Assembly (NCBI RefSeq): GCF_900101345.1
Contig: NZ_FMUX01000007.1
Coordinates: forward strand, 64,738 to 128,737
DNA from: Desulfoluna spongiiphila
GTDB taxonomy: Bacteria > Desulfobacterota > Desulfobacteria > Desulfobacterales > Desulfolunaceae
Direction of reading: 5' to 3'
DNA: 64,000 nucleotides
Shown piece after piece: positions 18,673 through 28,902 of the stretch (its first letter is position 1; the number at the start of each line of letters is the position of its first letter). The notes under the pieces are model-generated. The model had not been told where the DNA came from and did not search any database. It was given only the letters and a program-made list of their open reading frames with translations. A program made the translations under genes and the position numbers.

Positions 18673-20496
18673 CTAAATCTCGATGAAACTCTTCAGTTTT
18701 TTGCTTCGTGTGGGGTGTCGGAGTTTTCTCAGGGCCTTGGCTTCAATCTGGCGGATACGCTCACGGGTAACGGCAAAATCCTTGCCCACCTCTTCCAGGG
18801 TGTGGTCCGCCTTCTCCCCGATACCGAAACGCATCCTCAAAACCTTCTCCTCCCTCGGTGTGAGGGTGGCCAGGACCTTTCGGGTCTTCTCCGCCAGGTT
18901 CATGTTCACCGCGGCATCCGAGGGGAGCATGAACTTCTTGTCTTCGATGAAATCGCCGAGGTGGCTGTCCTCCTCCTCCCCGATGGGAGTCTCAAGGCTG
19001 ATGGGCTCCCGGGCGATCTTAAGGACACGGCGCACCTTGTCCAGAGGGATCTCCATCTTCTCGGCGATCTCCTCGGGAGAGGGCTCACGCCCCAGCTCCT
19101 GCACCAGATAGCGGCTGGTCCGAATCAGCTTGTTGATGGTTTCGATCATGTGCACCGGGATACGAATGGTACGCGCCTGGTCGGCAATGGCACGGGTGAT
19201 GGCCTGCCGGATCCACCAGGTGGCGTAGGTGCTGAACTTGTAGCCCCTTCGGTACTCAAACTTGTCCACCGCCTTCATCAGGCCGATGTTCCCCTCCTGG
19301 ATGAGGTCAAGGAACTGCAGCCCTCGGTTGGTGTATTTTTTGGCGATGCTCACCACAAGACGGAGGTTGGCCTTGACCAGCTCGCTCTTGGCCTCCTTGG
19401 CCCGCACCTTGCCCTCTTCGATGGACGAGGCAATGCGCGAAAGGATACGGCCGTTGGCCTTGATACCCAGCTCGCGGCTTTCGATCTGCATCTGGAGGTA
19501 CGCGAAATCGGGGTAGATGGTGCGAAGCTTCTCTTCTCCCAGGGCACTTTTCTCAACGGCCCAGGCCAAAAAGGTCTCCACATCGCAGAGCTGGCCCCTG
19601 AACTCGGTCACCGAGGTGCCGAAGGTGTCGGCACAACGGCCCAGCACCTTGTTCATGGATTCAAACCAGGCAATGTTCTCCAGGATCTTGGCATCGATGA
19701 TGTCGGAGACGCTGACTTCAAGGCGCCACTCCTTGAGAAGGTTGAAGATCTTTTCGGTGCGACGGCTCACGGAGCGCCTGATCTTACGCTGCTCATCCGA
19801 GGAGAGCTCCTCGGTGAAGATGCGGTACCGCAGCCCGGTGTTCTCCTCGTGGATGGTACGAATCTCGGAAATGGTCTCCAGGAATTTACCCACCAGGTTC
19901 TTCTCATCGACGGCCCCGTCCCCTTCATCCACATCTCGCAGGACGTTTTTCGGACGAAGCTTGCCTGCGGCAATGCCGTCGGCAAGGGAGAGGATATAGC
20001 CCACCGCAATGGTGGTATCGAGCTGGTGCCTGAGCACCTCCTGATCCCCCATCTCGATCTTCTTGGCGATCTCGATCTCCCCTTCCCGGGAGAGGAGGGT
20101 CACCATGCCCATCTCGCGAAGGTACATCTTAACGGGATCGGTCACCGTGCCGTAATCGGCTGCCCCGGTTTCGGACTCAAAGACCGCAACCTTCTTCTTC
20201 GGGGTCTCCTCAGCGGCCATGGGAAGCTCGGAGTCCAACTCGGCGGGTTCATCTTCCTTCTCTTCCGCCTCGTCGTGCTCCGGATCACTTTCCGCAACCA
20301 CCTTGATATCCATCTCCTGAAGCATCACAATGATGTCATCCAGCCGATCCGAAGAATCCACCTCATCCGGAAGGGCCTCATTGATCTCATCATACGTAAG
20401 AACTCCGACTTTTTTTCCCTTCACAAGCAGAGCCTTAAACGCAGCTTCCTGGTTCTTCTTGCTCTTCTCGGGAGAGGTATCGGACTTGTTGGTCAT
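18673..20496 (-). CDS. rpoD: Primary sigma factor RpoD (sigma-70)
   Basis: 607 aa. Region 1.1 is at residues 20-80, followed by an acidic linker. Region 1.2 starts at [20 protein letters not shown], with the non-conserved region after it. The region 2 core is [40 protein letters not shown] and [20 protein letters not shown]. Region 3 is [14 protein letters not shown]. The region 4.2 helix-turn-helix is [20 protein letters not shown]. Directs RNA polymerase to housekeeping promoters. The ATG overlaps the dnaG stop by 4 nt, reproducing the conserved dnaG-rpoD macromolecular-synthesis operon (rpsU is absent here). Confidence 0.97.
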   Translation of the reverse strand: MTNKSDTSPEKSKKNQEAAFKALLVKGKKVGVLTYDEINEALPDEVDSSDRLDDIIVMLQEMDIKVVAESDPEHDEAEEKEDEPAELDSELPMAAEETPKKKVAVFESETGAADYGTVTDPVKMYLREMGMVTLLSREGEIEIAKKIEMGDQEVLRHQLDTTIAVGYILSLADGIAAGKLRPKNVLRDVDEGDGAVDEKNLVGKFLETISEIRTIHEENTGLRYRIFTEELSSDEQRKIRRSVSRRTEKIFNLLKEWRLEVSVSDIIDAKILENIAWFESMNKVLGRCADTFGTSVTEFRGQLCDVETFLAWAVEKSALGEEKLRTIYPDFAYLQMQIESRELGIKANGRILSRIASSIEEGKVRAKEAKSELVKANLRLVVSIAKKYTNRGLQFLDLIQEGNIGLMKAVDKFEYRRGYKFSTYATWWIRQAITRAIADQARTIRIPVHMIETINKLIRTSRYLVQELGREPSPEEIAEKMEIPLDKVRRVLKIAREPISLETPIGEEEDSHLGDFIEDKKFMLPSDAAVNMNLAEKTRKVLATLTPREEKVLRMRFGIGEKADHTLEEVGKDFAVTRERIRQIEAKALRKLRHPTRSKKLKSFIEI

Positions 20497-22325
20497 ATGG
20501 TTTTGCCTCCTGCAACCCCGGATTGATGTTTAACCTTCCTGGCTTCGTGCTGACGTCTCTTCAGGTCCTGGGAAAAGCGTCGTTTCTCTTCCAGCAGCGC
20601 CAGCAAAAGCTCGTGATCACCACGCGCTTCCGCATCCCTGATTCGTTTTGAGAGGTCATCGCCCAATCTGTTTCTGTTGCGGACATACTGGTCAATCAGA
20701 GCAACACACCGCTGGTGAATTACCGGAAACTCGTCAATGGCAAGACGTGCCACGAGTTCCCTTTGTCCCTCCTCCCGAAGGTTCATCAGAAACCAGTCCG
20801 TCATGGCCTCCGGGGGTCCGTCATAAGCCAGGGCAAGGGAGCAAATCTCCTTGAGCCCCGGCTCTTCAAAATAATCTGTAATGCCCACCTCCCTGCAGTA
20901 GGCATGGATACCCGCGTAACGCACCAGCATGGAGACGATCTGATACTCCAGGCTGTTTTCTTCCTTGAGGCGGCCCAAAGGTTTCCCCGAGGCCTCCTGC
21001 CACGGCTCCGCAACCGGGGGTCGGGATGTCGGCCCGGGTCCCCGGTGAATCTTTTCACTGACGGCTTCTTCGTCGATGCCCACCTTCTCGGCCAGTATCC
21101 GAATGTACAGGGACCTGGCCACCCGGTCCTCCATGGCAAGGAGGGGCTCTTTCATGTCCGCAAGGACCTTCAAACGACCCTCCACACTGAGCCCGTGGCT
21201 CCTTATGGCGGCATCCATGAGAAACTCAAGGAGATCCATGGCCTTGTCCGCCAGAGCCAGAAAGGCCTCGGGCCCGGATTCCCGTACAAAAGAGTCGGGA
21301 TCATGCCCCGTGGGCAGCACCAGCACCTTGGCCGTCATGTACTCTTTCTGGAACACCGGTACGCTTCGAAGGGCCGCCCGGATCCCCGCCCCGTCAGAGT
21401 CGAACACCAGGACAAACCGCTCGGCGCCGCACCGGGACAACAGGCGCACATGGTCCCGGGTCAGGGCGGTGCCCAGGGTTGCCGCCACCTGGGTGATGCC
21501 GTTTTGAAACAGGGCCAGAACATCAAAATAGCCCTCAACGACGAAAGCCGTCCCGCTTTGCCGGATCCCCTCGCGCGCGGCGTGGAGTCCGTAAAGGGAC
21601 CGGGCTTTATGGTAAACAGGTGTCTCCGGGGAGTTCAGGTACTTGGGCAGGGCGTCATCCATAACGCGCCCGCCAAACCCCGACACCTGCATGGCTGTAT
21701 CAAATATCGGAAAGACGATGCGATTCCTGAAGCGATCATAATACCGCCCCGTCTCTTTGGCGATAAGAAGGCCGCTTCCCACCGCAATATCCACAGGCAC
21801 CCGATGGGAGGAAAGACACCCCGACACCGCGTCCCAGGCATCCGGGGCATACCCGAGCCCGAACTTCTCCATGGTCTCGTCGGTGATCCCGCGGTTGCGA
21901 AGGTAAGCCAGCGCCCCGGCCCCTGACGCCCCTTTCAAGGTCTGTGAAAAAAAATCGACCGCCAGGCGGTTGGCCAGAAAAATTTTCTCCCGGACCCCGA
22001 TCTTCTCTTTCTCTTCGTCGCTCATGGGCCGCTCCGGCACCTCAATGCCGCACCGGCTGCCCAGGGAACGTACGGTTTCCGGGAAACTCAACCCGTCACG
22101 CTTCATGACGAAGTTGAACACACTGCCCCCGGCTCCGCATCCGAAGCAGTAGTAAATCTGTTTTGTCGGGCTGACAGTAAAGGAAGGGGTTTTTTCGGAA
22201 TGAAACGGACAAAGGCCTGCGAAGTTGCTTCCCGTCTTCTTGAGCTGAACGGTTTCAGAGACAACCTGAACAATATCGGTCGCGTGCTTAATATCTGAAA
22301 TCACTTCTTCGGGAATCAAGTGCAC
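20493..22325 (-). CDS. dnaG: DNA primase DnaG
   Basis: 610 aa from a GTG preceded by AGGAG (4-nt gap); the protein then reads [20 protein letters not shown], the normal DnaG start. The CHC2 zinc-binding domain is at about 38-62 ([23 protein letters not shown]). The TOPRIM catalytic core contains [11 protein letters not shown] and LVFDSDGAG. The C-terminal helicase-interaction domain is at about 480-600. Makes RNA primers for replication. Precedes rpoD in an operon; a sigma-70-type promoter lies about 285 nt upstream. Confidence 0.96.
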   Translation of the reverse strand: MHLIPEEVISDIKHATDIVQVVSETVQLKKTGSNFAGLCPFHSEKTPSFTVSPTKQIYYCFGCGAGGSVFNFVMKRDGLSFPETVRSLGSRCGIEVPERPMSDEEKEKIGVREKIFLANRLAVDFFSQTLKGASGAGALAYLRNRGITDETMEKFGLGYAPDAWDAVSGCLSSHRVPVDIAVGSGLLIAKETGRYYDRFRNRIVFPIFDTAMQVSGFGGRVMDDALPKYLNSPETPVYHKARSLYGLHAAREGIRQSGTAFVVEGYFDVLALFQNGITQVAATLGTALTRDHVRLLSRCGAERFVLVFDSDGAGIRAALRSVPVFQKEYMTAKVLVLPTGHDPDSFVRESGPEAFLALADKAMDLLEFLMDAAIRSHGLSVEGRLKVLADMKEPLLAMEDRVARSLYIRILAEKVGIDEEAVSEKIHRGPGPTSRPPVAEPWQEASGKPLGRLKEENSLEYQIVSMLVRYAGIHAYCREVGITDYFEEPGLKEICSLALAYDGPPEAMTDWFLMNLREEGQRELVARLAIDEFPVIHQRCVALIDQYVRNRNRLGDDLSKRIRDAEARGDHELLLALLEEKRRFSQDLKRRQHEARKVKHQSGVAGGKTI

Positions 22326-22610
22326 TAAGCTCCTGTCCGCGAGAGTCCGGTATCCAATCCGAGAAAGAACCACATCGATGGCCCCTCATGCAAGATAGCC
22401 GAACCATCGGCAGGTCGTCTGTCATACCATATTATATAATGAAAGCCTCCACCCGCCATGGATGAAAGCCGAACATACCGCCTGAAACGCCCACCGCCCA
22501 AGGGCGGCAAACGCATCCAAGATGCTTGAAACGCAAGCCATACCGATCAAAGGGATGCGCCGCTGCAAACCGGCGGCAAAGGCCCTTCAAGCTCGCCCAA
22601 GCAGGTGCAT

Positions 22611-22638
22611 AAGTTAATGCCAATAACGTGTTTGTCAA
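22611..22638 (-). promoter_or_regulatory. Sigma-70 promoter candidate of dnaG-rpoD
   Basis: On the minus strand a perfect -35 box TTGACA (22633-22638) is followed after 16 nt by TAACTT (22611-22616). It lies upstream of dnaG in a 368-nt gene-free stretch (22326-22693). The remaining sequence holds no other feature I can name, and leaves a leader of about 280 nt. Confidence 0.6.
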
Positions 22639-22693
22639 GAACTATTTTCCGGCATCCGGCCCCAACCTGGGAGGAACACTCCGAAAACAAAAA

Positions 22694-23371
22694 TTATCGT
22701 TCCTGCTCTCCATCGGCCACAGAACGAGGGCGCCCCCCCAGCTGAACCATGGAGTCCACGAGCCCCTTGAACCCGGTCTCTGACAGATCCGCAGCAGTGA
22801 CCCAACGCGCCTTGCGGGAGACAAACCGCTTAAAGGTCAGTAAATTCTCGCTGAGGGGTTGCTGGGACTCATCAAAGGAGCCCTTCCAGAGCACGCGCCC
22901 CGTGGCCGTATCCATTAAAATCATCTTGAAGGCCACCGACGCCGGTCGGTTCACCGACCAGTCGGAGCCGATGCGCTCCTCGTAACGTTCCACACGGCCC
23001 AGGATCACGCAGCCGTAGCCCTGCTCTGCCAGGGCGTACACCTGATCCTGGAGGCTGTCGGTGTCATTGACGGAGACCGCGGTGGCATCCACGCCCTTTT
23101 CTTTCAGGCTGACGGCCATACGCCGGGCCAGATCCGGCCCGGCAAAGGATGCGAGGGGAGGCACGTCGCGGCCCTTCTCCCTTTCACTTTCCATGTAGAC
23201 CGTGTCTTCGGGGGCCACCCAGTCAAAGGGGGGAACCGCCACCTCTCGGCAAGAGAAGAGGGTAACGGGAACAGCCGGTTTGGAGGGCTTGGTGGACTCC
23301 CGTGCCGGCGTGCAGGCACTCACCAGAGAGATCAAAACCACAAGGAGCCACACCCGCGTCGGATACCCCAT
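22694..23371 (-). CDS. Predicted lipoprotein of unknown function
   Basis: 225 aa from the ATG 5 nt after GGGAGG. A lipobox is visible in WLLVVLISLVSAC (lipidated Cys near residue 20). The mature part has the pattern CREVAVPPFDW ... LARRMAVSLKEKGVDATAV ... EQGYGCVILGRVERYEE ... ASVAFKMILMDTATGRVLWK. This resembles lipoproteins such as LpoB/CsgG-like or GNA1162-type proteins with a nucleotide-hydrolase-like alpha-beta fold. These usually sit at the outer membrane and assist envelope assembly. Family level only. It follows hisB by about 90 nt. Confidence 0.65.
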   Translation of the reverse strand: MGYPTRVWLLVVLISLVSACTPARESTKPSKPAVPVTLFSCREVAVPPFDWVAPEDTVYMESEREKGRDVPPLASFAGPDLARRMAVSLKEKGVDATAVSVNDTDSLQDQVYALAEQGYGCVILGRVERYEERIGSDWSVNRPASVAFKMILMDTATGRVLWKGSFDESQQPLSENLLTFKRFVSRKARWVTAADLSETGFKGLVDSMVQLGGRPRSVADGEQER

Positions 23372-23463
23372 ACACACCTCCCTGGTTTGGCCGGCTCCGG
23401 GGGTTTCCCTGCCCGCCTTGATGGTGGCAACGTTGATGACTGGCGCCCCTGGCCCGTAAGGCC

Positions 23464-24051
23464 CTAAATCACGCCCTTGGTGGAACGAACCCCTTCGATA
23501 CGCGGATCAATGGACACCGCCTGGTCCAGGGCGCGCCCCAGGGACTTGAAGACCCCTTCGATGATGTGGTGATCGTTCTCGCCGTACCGAACGTTGATGT
23601 GAAGGTTCATGCCCGCCTTGACGGAGAGGGCCTGGAAAAATTCCCGGGCCAGCCAGGCGTCGAAGTTGCCGTCCCGGACCCGGTGGTCGGGAAAGTCGTA
23701 GACCAGAAACGGTCGGTTGGAGAGATCCAGAACCACCTCGGCCAGGGTCTCGTCCATGGGGGTAACGGCCAGGCCGTACCGCTTGATTCCCACCCGGTCC
23801 CCCAGGGCGTCGGCAATGGCCATGCCCAGGGCAAGGCCCGTGTCCTCCACCGTGTGATGGGCGTCGATCTCCAGGTCTCCGTCGACCTTCATGGTGAGGT
23901 CGAAAAAGCCGTGGGCGGCAAACAGGGTAAGCATGTGGTCAAAGTAGGGAATCCCCGTGGTTACATCGGATTTGCCCCGGCCGTCCAGGTCCAGATCGAT
24001 GGAAATACGGGTCTCTTTGGTGTTGCGCGTGATGGTGGCTGTGCGTGTCAT
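23464..24051 (-). CDS. hisB: Imidazoleglycerol-phosphate dehydratase
   Basis: 195 aa, matching the monofunctional enzyme. Sixth step of histidine synthesis: dehydration of IGP to imidazole acetol phosphate in a manganese-dependent site. Diagnostic motifs: TGIPYFDHMLTLFAAHGFFD, LEIDAHHTVEDTGLALG, and near the C-terminus NVRYGENDHHIIEGVFKSLG, all carrying metal-binding His residues. No other his genes are adjacent, so the pathway is dispersed in this genome. Confidence 0.96.
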   Translation of the reverse strand: MTRTATITRNTKETRISIDLDLDGRGKSDVTTGIPYFDHMLTLFAAHGFFDLTMKVDGDLEIDAHHTVEDTGLALGMAIADALGDRVGIKRYGLAVTPMDETLAEVVLDLSNRPFLVYDFPDHRVRDGNFDAWLAREFFQALSVKAGMNLHINVRYGENDHHIIEGVFKSLGRALDQAVSIDPRIEGVRSTKGVI

Positions 24052-24488
24052 ATTGAGATGCCTGTGAAATATCGGAGTTGAGGCGATTTGCTATAAGGCA
24101 GTGGGTGGTGATGGCTCCGCCTTCCCGCGAGCAGGTGGTGAAAAAGGGCGGCACAACGCTGTGCGTCCGCAGGGCATTCAATGGCGCCCCCTGATGGGCC
24201 GAGCGGCCCTCCGGCAAGCGTTTTAAAACCCTCTTCCGCCCCTTTGGATATCCCCACCCAATTACCAGATTGACACTGGGGGGTCAACGTAAAAAAGGCT
24301 TTTCACTTCCGCATGTTGTATGGTACGAAGATTGTTTTTTCACGCATCGTCCCCGGCCCCCGATAACCGGGGGGAACCACACGAAATACCCCGCCGCCTC
24401 CTGAAGCCGGGCGTTGCATGATCACCGCATACCAAAGCAATAATCCATTCCCGGAACCACCCGGGAACCCATGGGAAGGACGTGTTGT
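24052..24488. other. Divergent intergenic region hisB / YcaO
   Basis: 437 nt between two divergent genes. It must hold promoters for both, but no pair of boxes is convincing. No RNA or repeat is recognised. Confidence 0.4.
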
Positions 24489-26222
24489 ATGAGTGCCGGA
24501 ATTGTACTGGAAGATGCCATCAAAATCTGCACCACCGATCAGGACAAAATAATCTCCCCGGAAGAGACCGTGGCCCGTTTCAAGGAGAAGGCAAAAAACC
24601 TCTCCCTGGACATCCTCAAGGAGACGTCGCGGATCGACAACGGAAGGCTCGATATCCCTGTATTTTTCAGTGTCTGCGGCAAAGACGCCTCGGCCCTGAC
24701 GGGAACGGCCAAGCAGATGGGCAAAGGGGCCACCCCCGAGCAGTCCGAGGCCAGCGCCGTCATGGAGCTTGCCGAACGGTTCAGCTTTTTTGCCTTCAAG
24801 GCCGATGAAAGCCATTTTGTCACCGACACCTACGCCAACCTCAAGGACAAGGCCCTTCCCTTTGCCCTTATTGCCCGATCGGTCCACGACGACAAGACCC
24901 CCATGGACACGGCCGAGGCCATCTTCTCGGACATTCCCCTGAAATGGACCCCGGCCCGCAACCTCACCACCGGCGCCGAGGTGCTCATCCCCTTTGACTG
25001 GTTCTTTGCCATCAACGAATTCAACGGCCCTTCCGCCGGAAACTGCAAGGAAGAGGCCATCTGCCAGGGAATCTCCGAAATCGTGGAACGCCACGTCTGC
25101 TCCCTTGTCAGCCACGGCAAAAAAACCACCCCCACCATCGACCCGGACACCGCCACCGACCCCGCCGTCAGGGACATGCTCGCCAAATACCGAAAAAACG
25201 ACATCAACCTCGTATTTTCAGATCTCTCCCTTGATACCGGCATTCCCACGGTGGGGGTCCTGGCCTGGGATCCGGCCACCTTCCCCGAGTCCAGCGAGCT
25301 GGTGTGGACCGCAGGCACCGCCCCCGACCCGGAAAAAGCCATGAGCCGAGCCATGACCGAGGTTGCCCAGCTTGCCGGTGATTTCAACACCGATGCCAAC
25401 TATGTGGCCAGCGGCCTGCCCAAGTACACCGACCTTGCCGAGGCCGAGTTTATCACCCGTCCCCAGCCCGATGTGCCCCTCTCCAGCCTTCCCGACCTGT
25501 CGGATGCCAACATCAAGGTGGAGATCGAACGCTACGTGGCGGCCCTGGAGTCCATCGACATGGAGGTCCTCACCATCGAAACCACCCACCCGGAGCTGGG
25601 CATCCCCGCATTTTACACCATCATCCCCGGTGCCCACTTCCGAGAGCGGAGCCTGGGCACCAGTGTGCCCATGTTCGCTGCACGGCTCATCACCGAAAAA
25701 TGCGATGCCGACGACGCCTTGACGCGCATCACCAAAATAGAAGAGGCCGTGGGGCAGCGCTATTACCTCCACTTTTACAAGGGCCAGCTCCTGCTGAACC
25801 GGGGCGCCTTTGACGAAGCCACCGCCGCCTTTGAAAAAGCCCTGTCCGCCAACCCCGACGAGCCGGAGATCCCCTCCATCTGCTCCTGGATGGGGGTAAG
25901 CCTCAAAGAGACGGGCCGCTACCGGGAGGCCCTGAAGGTCCTTCAGGCCGGCATCGACATCGACCCGGAACGGGAAGACATCCACAACCTCATGGGCTTT
26001 TGCCACTACATGATGGCCGATCACGAACGGGCCATCGACGCCTTCCGGGAAGTGCTCCGCCTCAACCCCAACTCCGCCATTGATTATGCCAACATCGCCT
26101 CCAACTACCGGGAGCTCGGCAACACCGACAAGGCCATCACCTACTACAAAATGGCCCTCAAAATGGACCCCTCCATCGATTTTGCACGAACCAACCTCGA
26201 CGCACTGGCCGAAACGGCCTGA
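24489..26222 (+). CDS. YcaO-domain protein with C-terminal TPR repeats
   Basis: 577 aa; I use the ATG at 24489 (AAGGA 8 nt upstream), not the in-frame ATG at 24471. Residues 35-400 are a YcaO ATP-binding domain with its three signature helices: SEASAVMELAERFSFF, EEAICQGISEIVERH and PEKAMSRAMTEVAQL. Residues 423-577 contain about four TPR units (GAFDEATAAFEKALSANP, GRYREALKVLQAGIDIDP, DHERAIDAFREVLRLNP, GNTDKAITYYKMALKMDP). YcaO proteins activate backbone amides to make azolines, thioamides or amidines. No TfuA, dehydrogenase or precursor peptide is adjacent, so the substrate is unknown. The TPR tail is probably for partner binding. Confidence 0.88.
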   Translation: MSAGIVLEDAIKICTTDQDKIISPEETVARFKEKAKNLSLDILKETSRIDNGRLDIPVFFSVCGKDASALTGTAKQMGKGATPEQSEASAVMELAERFSFFAFKADESHFVTDTYANLKDKALPFALIARSVHDDKTPMDTAEAIFSDIPLKWTPARNLTTGAEVLIPFDWFFAINEFNGPSAGNCKEEAICQGISEIVERHVCSLVSHGKKTTPTIDPDTATDPAVRDMLAKYRKNDINLVFSDLSLDTGIPTVGVLAWDPATFPESSELVWTAGTAPDPEKAMSRAMTEVAQLAGDFNTDANYVASGLPKYTDLAEAEFITRPQPDVPLSSLPDLSDANIKVEIERYVAALESIDMEVLTIETTHPELGIPAFYTIIPGAHFRERSLGTSVPMFAARLITEKCDADDALTRITKIEEAVGQRYYLHFYKGQLLLNRGAFDEATAAFEKALSANPDEPEIPSICSWMGVSLKETGRYREALKVLQAGIDIDPEREDIHNLMGFCHYMMADHERAIDAFREVLRLNPNSAIDYANIASNYRELGNTDKAITYYKMALKMDPSIDFARTNLDALAETA

Positions 26223-26250
26223 AAAAGGTAAACCGCCCCCTTAAAAAAAT

Positions 26251-26389
26251 GCCTCCGGCGGCCCTGCCGGGGGCCAAACGTTTAAAAAGTGTGACACACA
26301 GGTCTTAAAAACAGAGTCCGTTTCATCTGGCTCAAAAGCGCATTCGCAACCTGGGGTTCAGGGGATCATTCCCTGACCGCCGGAGGCAT
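26251..26389 (+). repeat. Modular repeat I (A half plus degenerate B half)
   Basis: Starts with the A half-module (GCCTCCGGCGGCCCTGCCGG, then GGGGCCAAACGTTTAAAAAG and CACACAGGTCTTAAAA). Continues through GCGCATTCGCAACCTG and closes with the inverted end CCGCCGGAGGC (26379-26389). The B stem is largely decayed. Located between convergent YcaO and HD-GYP genes. Confidence 0.7.
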
Positions 26390-26461
26390 GCTTTTCCATG
26401 CACTTTAGCCATAGAAGGCATCGCTTTTTTTTTATGTTTTCCCTTTGCGCCGGACCTGTCC

Positions 26462-27553
26462 CTATGTCGAGGAGGGGTGGTCCCCTGCATCCCGCTGGCT
26501 CCAGCTGAAAGGAGCCCCGGAGTTGACCATCTCTGTGCCGCCGTTGCAGTTGCCGTTGCGAATGGCCAGGAAGTCATCAAAATGGTTCAAGACGATGTCT
26601 GTCAGCCCAGGATCAAAGTGCTTCTCCCTTTCCCCCTGCATGAGGCCGTAAATCACGTCCGGGGGATAGGGGTCTTTGTACGGCCGTCTCGTTGCAAGGG
26701 CATCAAAGACGTCGGCGATACCCACGATGCGCCCGGCCAGGGGGATACGCTCTCCGGAGAGTCCCTGGGGATACCCGGTGCCGTCCCACTTTTCATGGTG
26801 GGAGATGGCAATCTGCTGGCCGCTGCGCAATACATCGGACTTGGCGTTTGCAAGAATCCGCGCCCCGATGGCAGGATGGGTCCGAATCACATGGTATTCG
26901 TTTCCCGAGAGCTTGTCCGGTTTCATGAGGATGTGGTCCGGGATGCCGATCTTGCCGATATCATGCATGACCGAGCCGTAGCGGATCCGATCCACCCAGG
27001 CCCCGTCCATGTTCAGTTTTTCGGCAAGAAACGCGCTGTAGGTGCTCATGCGGGTGATGTGGCTCCCGGTGTTCTCGTCCCGGTACTCGGCTGCGGTGAC
27101 CAGCCGGTTGATGGTATCCAGGTAGGAGTCTTTAAGGGCCTGGTGGGTCTCCTTGAGCCCCTTGACAAGGCGGCGCTCCCTCAGCACGCGCTGCACCCTT
27201 AAAACCACCTCTCCCGGGGCCATGGGCTTCAGGATAAAATCCACGGCACCGGTCTGGATGATCTGCTCGTAGCTGAATTCGTCGATATGACCGGTCATCA
27301 CAATGGGGTCTGCGCTGTGCCTGGCCCGAATCTGTTTTACCAGCTCAAGGCCTCCCATCTCCGGCATATCCACATCCGTCAGGACAATATCAACAGGGTG
27401 CTCTTCGAGCACGGCCAGGGCCTCCACGCCATGTGAGGCCATGTGGCAGACAAACCCCTGCTTTTCCATCACGCGCCTTAAGATCATCCGGATGGTTTCA
27501 TCATCGTCCACAATCAACAGACCGGGGGGGTTCATTGTTTTCTGCATGGTCAT
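26462..27553 (-). CDS. Response regulator with HD-GYP phosphodiesterase domain
   Basis: 363 aa. The N-terminal receiver domain (12-125) has the acidic pocket IVDDDE, phospho-acceptor Asp in IVLTDVDMPEMGG and Lys in LKPMAPG. The HD-GYP domain (about 155-335) has MHDIGKIGIPD, the HHEKWDGTGYPQGLSGERIP motif and IVGIADVFDALATRRPYKD. This is an RpfG-type enzyme that hydrolyses cyclic-di-GMP on phosphorylation by a sensor kinase. The kinase is not adjacent. Several starts are possible within the first six codons (MTMQKTM). It may oppose the PilZ-mediated signal, by inference only. Confidence 0.92.
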   Translation of the reverse strand: MTMQKTMNPPGLLIVDDDETIRMILRRVMEKQGFVCHMASHGVEALAVLEEHPVDIVLTDVDMPEMGGLELVKQIRARHSADPIVMTGHIDEFSYEQIIQTGAVDFILKPMAPGEVVLRVQRVLRERRLVKGLKETHQALKDSYLDTINRLVTAAEYRDENTGSHITRMSTYSAFLAEKLNMDGAWVDRIRYGSVMHDIGKIGIPDHILMKPDKLSGNEYHVIRTHPAIGARILANAKSDVLRSGQQIAISHHEKWDGTGYPQGLSGERIPLAGRIVGIADVFDALATRRPYKDPYPPDVIYGLMQGEREKHFDPGLTDIVLNHFDDFLAIRNGNCNGGTEMVNSGAPFSWSQRDAGDHPSST

Positions 27554-27866
27554 AGGTTTTCGCTCCCAAAGACATAAACCGGGTGAAAAAAGAGGAAGGG
27601 TTGCTGAAATCCGGAAACGAAGGGAGGGCGCGTATCAACACAGATCAACAAAGGAAAGGCCGGAGCGTTTTTCAGCAAAACGGGGGACCCTGGCAGCTTA
27701 CGAAGGCAAGACAAAGCCGCCATCTTCTGATGCGTCTGATGCGTTAAAACAATCATGATTGCACGGGTTCATGAATAAAATCAGTATACCCCAAACCCCG
27801 GCCGCCAACAACTGCGAATCCAAGGGGCCGAAAAACCCTTTCGGCAAAGGCAACGATTCAGGGTAT

Positions 27867-28024
27867 GCCTCCGGCGGCCCTGCCAGGGGCCAAACGTTTA
27901 AAAAGGGAAACAAACAGGTCTTAAAAAAATGTGTTTGAAAGGCGGATGTGATTTGCCCCGAGGAACGAGGGGCAAAGCGCATCCGCCTTCTGCTTTCAAG
28001 GTGGCACGCCTTGCCGCCGGAGGC
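27867..28024 (+). repeat. Modular repeat II (A half and inverted B half)
   Basis: Left end GCCTCCGGCGG with the A half, right end CCGCCGGAGGC with the B half. The B stem is GGCGGATGTGATTTGCCCC, loop GAGGAACGA, then GGGGCAAAGCGCATCCGCC: near-perfect pairing with a stem version (TTTGCCCC/GGGGCAAA) differing from most other copies. Located in the 508-nt gene-free stretch 27554-28061; the rest of that stretch shows nothing recognisable. Confidence 0.85.
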
Positions 28025-28061
28025 AAAGATCAACTGAACCGTTAAAAAAAGAAAATAAGGG

Positions 28062-28469
28062 TCAGACCGATTCCGGGTCCCGGGTCTCCAGCACCAGAAA
28101 GCTGGCTGTCCCCAGGGCCGCGATCTCCCCTTGGGCGTTACACACCTCGGCGGCCATGTGAATCTGGCGTCGTGATCTTGCGGTTACCCTGGCGACAACA
28201 ATGATGCAGGCTTCGTCCCGGCCCACGGGCTTTACGAAGCTGGTGTTCAGCTGGGTGGTCACGCTGGTGGTCCCCAGCAGCACGGTAAGGGGGCCGAAGG
28301 TGTTGTCCATGGCCGCCACGACCATCCCTCCCTGCATGGCCCCCATGGGATTGCGATACCCCTTCTTTACGGGAAAACGCACCTCAATAGTCCCTTTCTC
28401 CCCATCAAACGCAAGAATCTGCGCCCCCATCTCCCGGAACACCTCCGGTGGATCAAACCTGAACGCCAT
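28062..28469 (-). CDS. PaaI-like hotdog-fold thioesterase
   Basis: 135 aa, start at the ATG preceded by GGGAGGAAAG (28469); in-frame codons further upstream lack a site. Motifs of the PaaI/YbgC class: YRNPMGAMQGGMVVAAMDNT (catalytic helix region), SVTTQLNTSFVKPV and a strand-rich C-terminus. Such enzymes hydrolyse acyl-CoA thioesters; the substrate cannot be inferred. It stands alone beside modular repeat II. Confidence 0.85.
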   Translation of the reverse strand: MAFRFDPPEVFREMGAQILAFDGEKGTIEVRFPVKKGYRNPMGAMQGGMVVAAMDNTFGPLTVLLGTTSVTTQLNTSFVKPVGRDEACIIVVARVTARSRRQIHMAAEVCNAQGEIAALGTASFLVLETRDPESV

Positions 28470-28902
28470 CTTTCCTCCCGACACCATAAAACGGGTACCC
28501 GGGGCCTTGGTCTCCCCTGTTGCCACCCGCATGTATTTGGTCTAATATAAACCCATTACCCACAACCTGCCACCAGACACCGGCCGCGCACGGCCCTATC
28601 CCGGCTCGCCCGAAGGGCGGGAACATCGACCTGAAAACCGTACATTACATTTTGCATGTTTGGAATAACTGCATTTTAGTCAGTAAGCCGGTGCCATAAG
28701 GCACCATTGCGTTGACGTGTTCGTTTTCCCATGAAACATCCGGGCCATGCAACGGTCTTCCATCTGCACCATACGCATGGATCGCCACCCGATCCGCGTC
28801 ACCCGCCCCTTGCCGCGAACACCCGGAACCACGAGCTTTTACATGAGCCTTGAACCCACCCGGCCTCAGCCCGGATCCACCCAACCCAGGGAGCGCCCGT
28901 TC
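28470..28902. other. Divergent intergenic region thioesterase / Wzc-like ATPase
   Basis: 433 nt. It includes a small hairpin GGTGCC-ATAA-GGCACC (28690-28705) and an AT-rich stretch (28640-28690) that may contain the rightward promoter. Reading frames in its right part extend the ATPase N-terminus but lack a ribosome site. Confidence 0.4.

Noticed and set aside
18601..20526. 641-codon open frame on the plus strand
   Set aside because: Exactly antisense to rpoD; repetitive Leu/Gly/His composition is typical of the shadow frame of a GC-rich gene, and there is no ribosome site.
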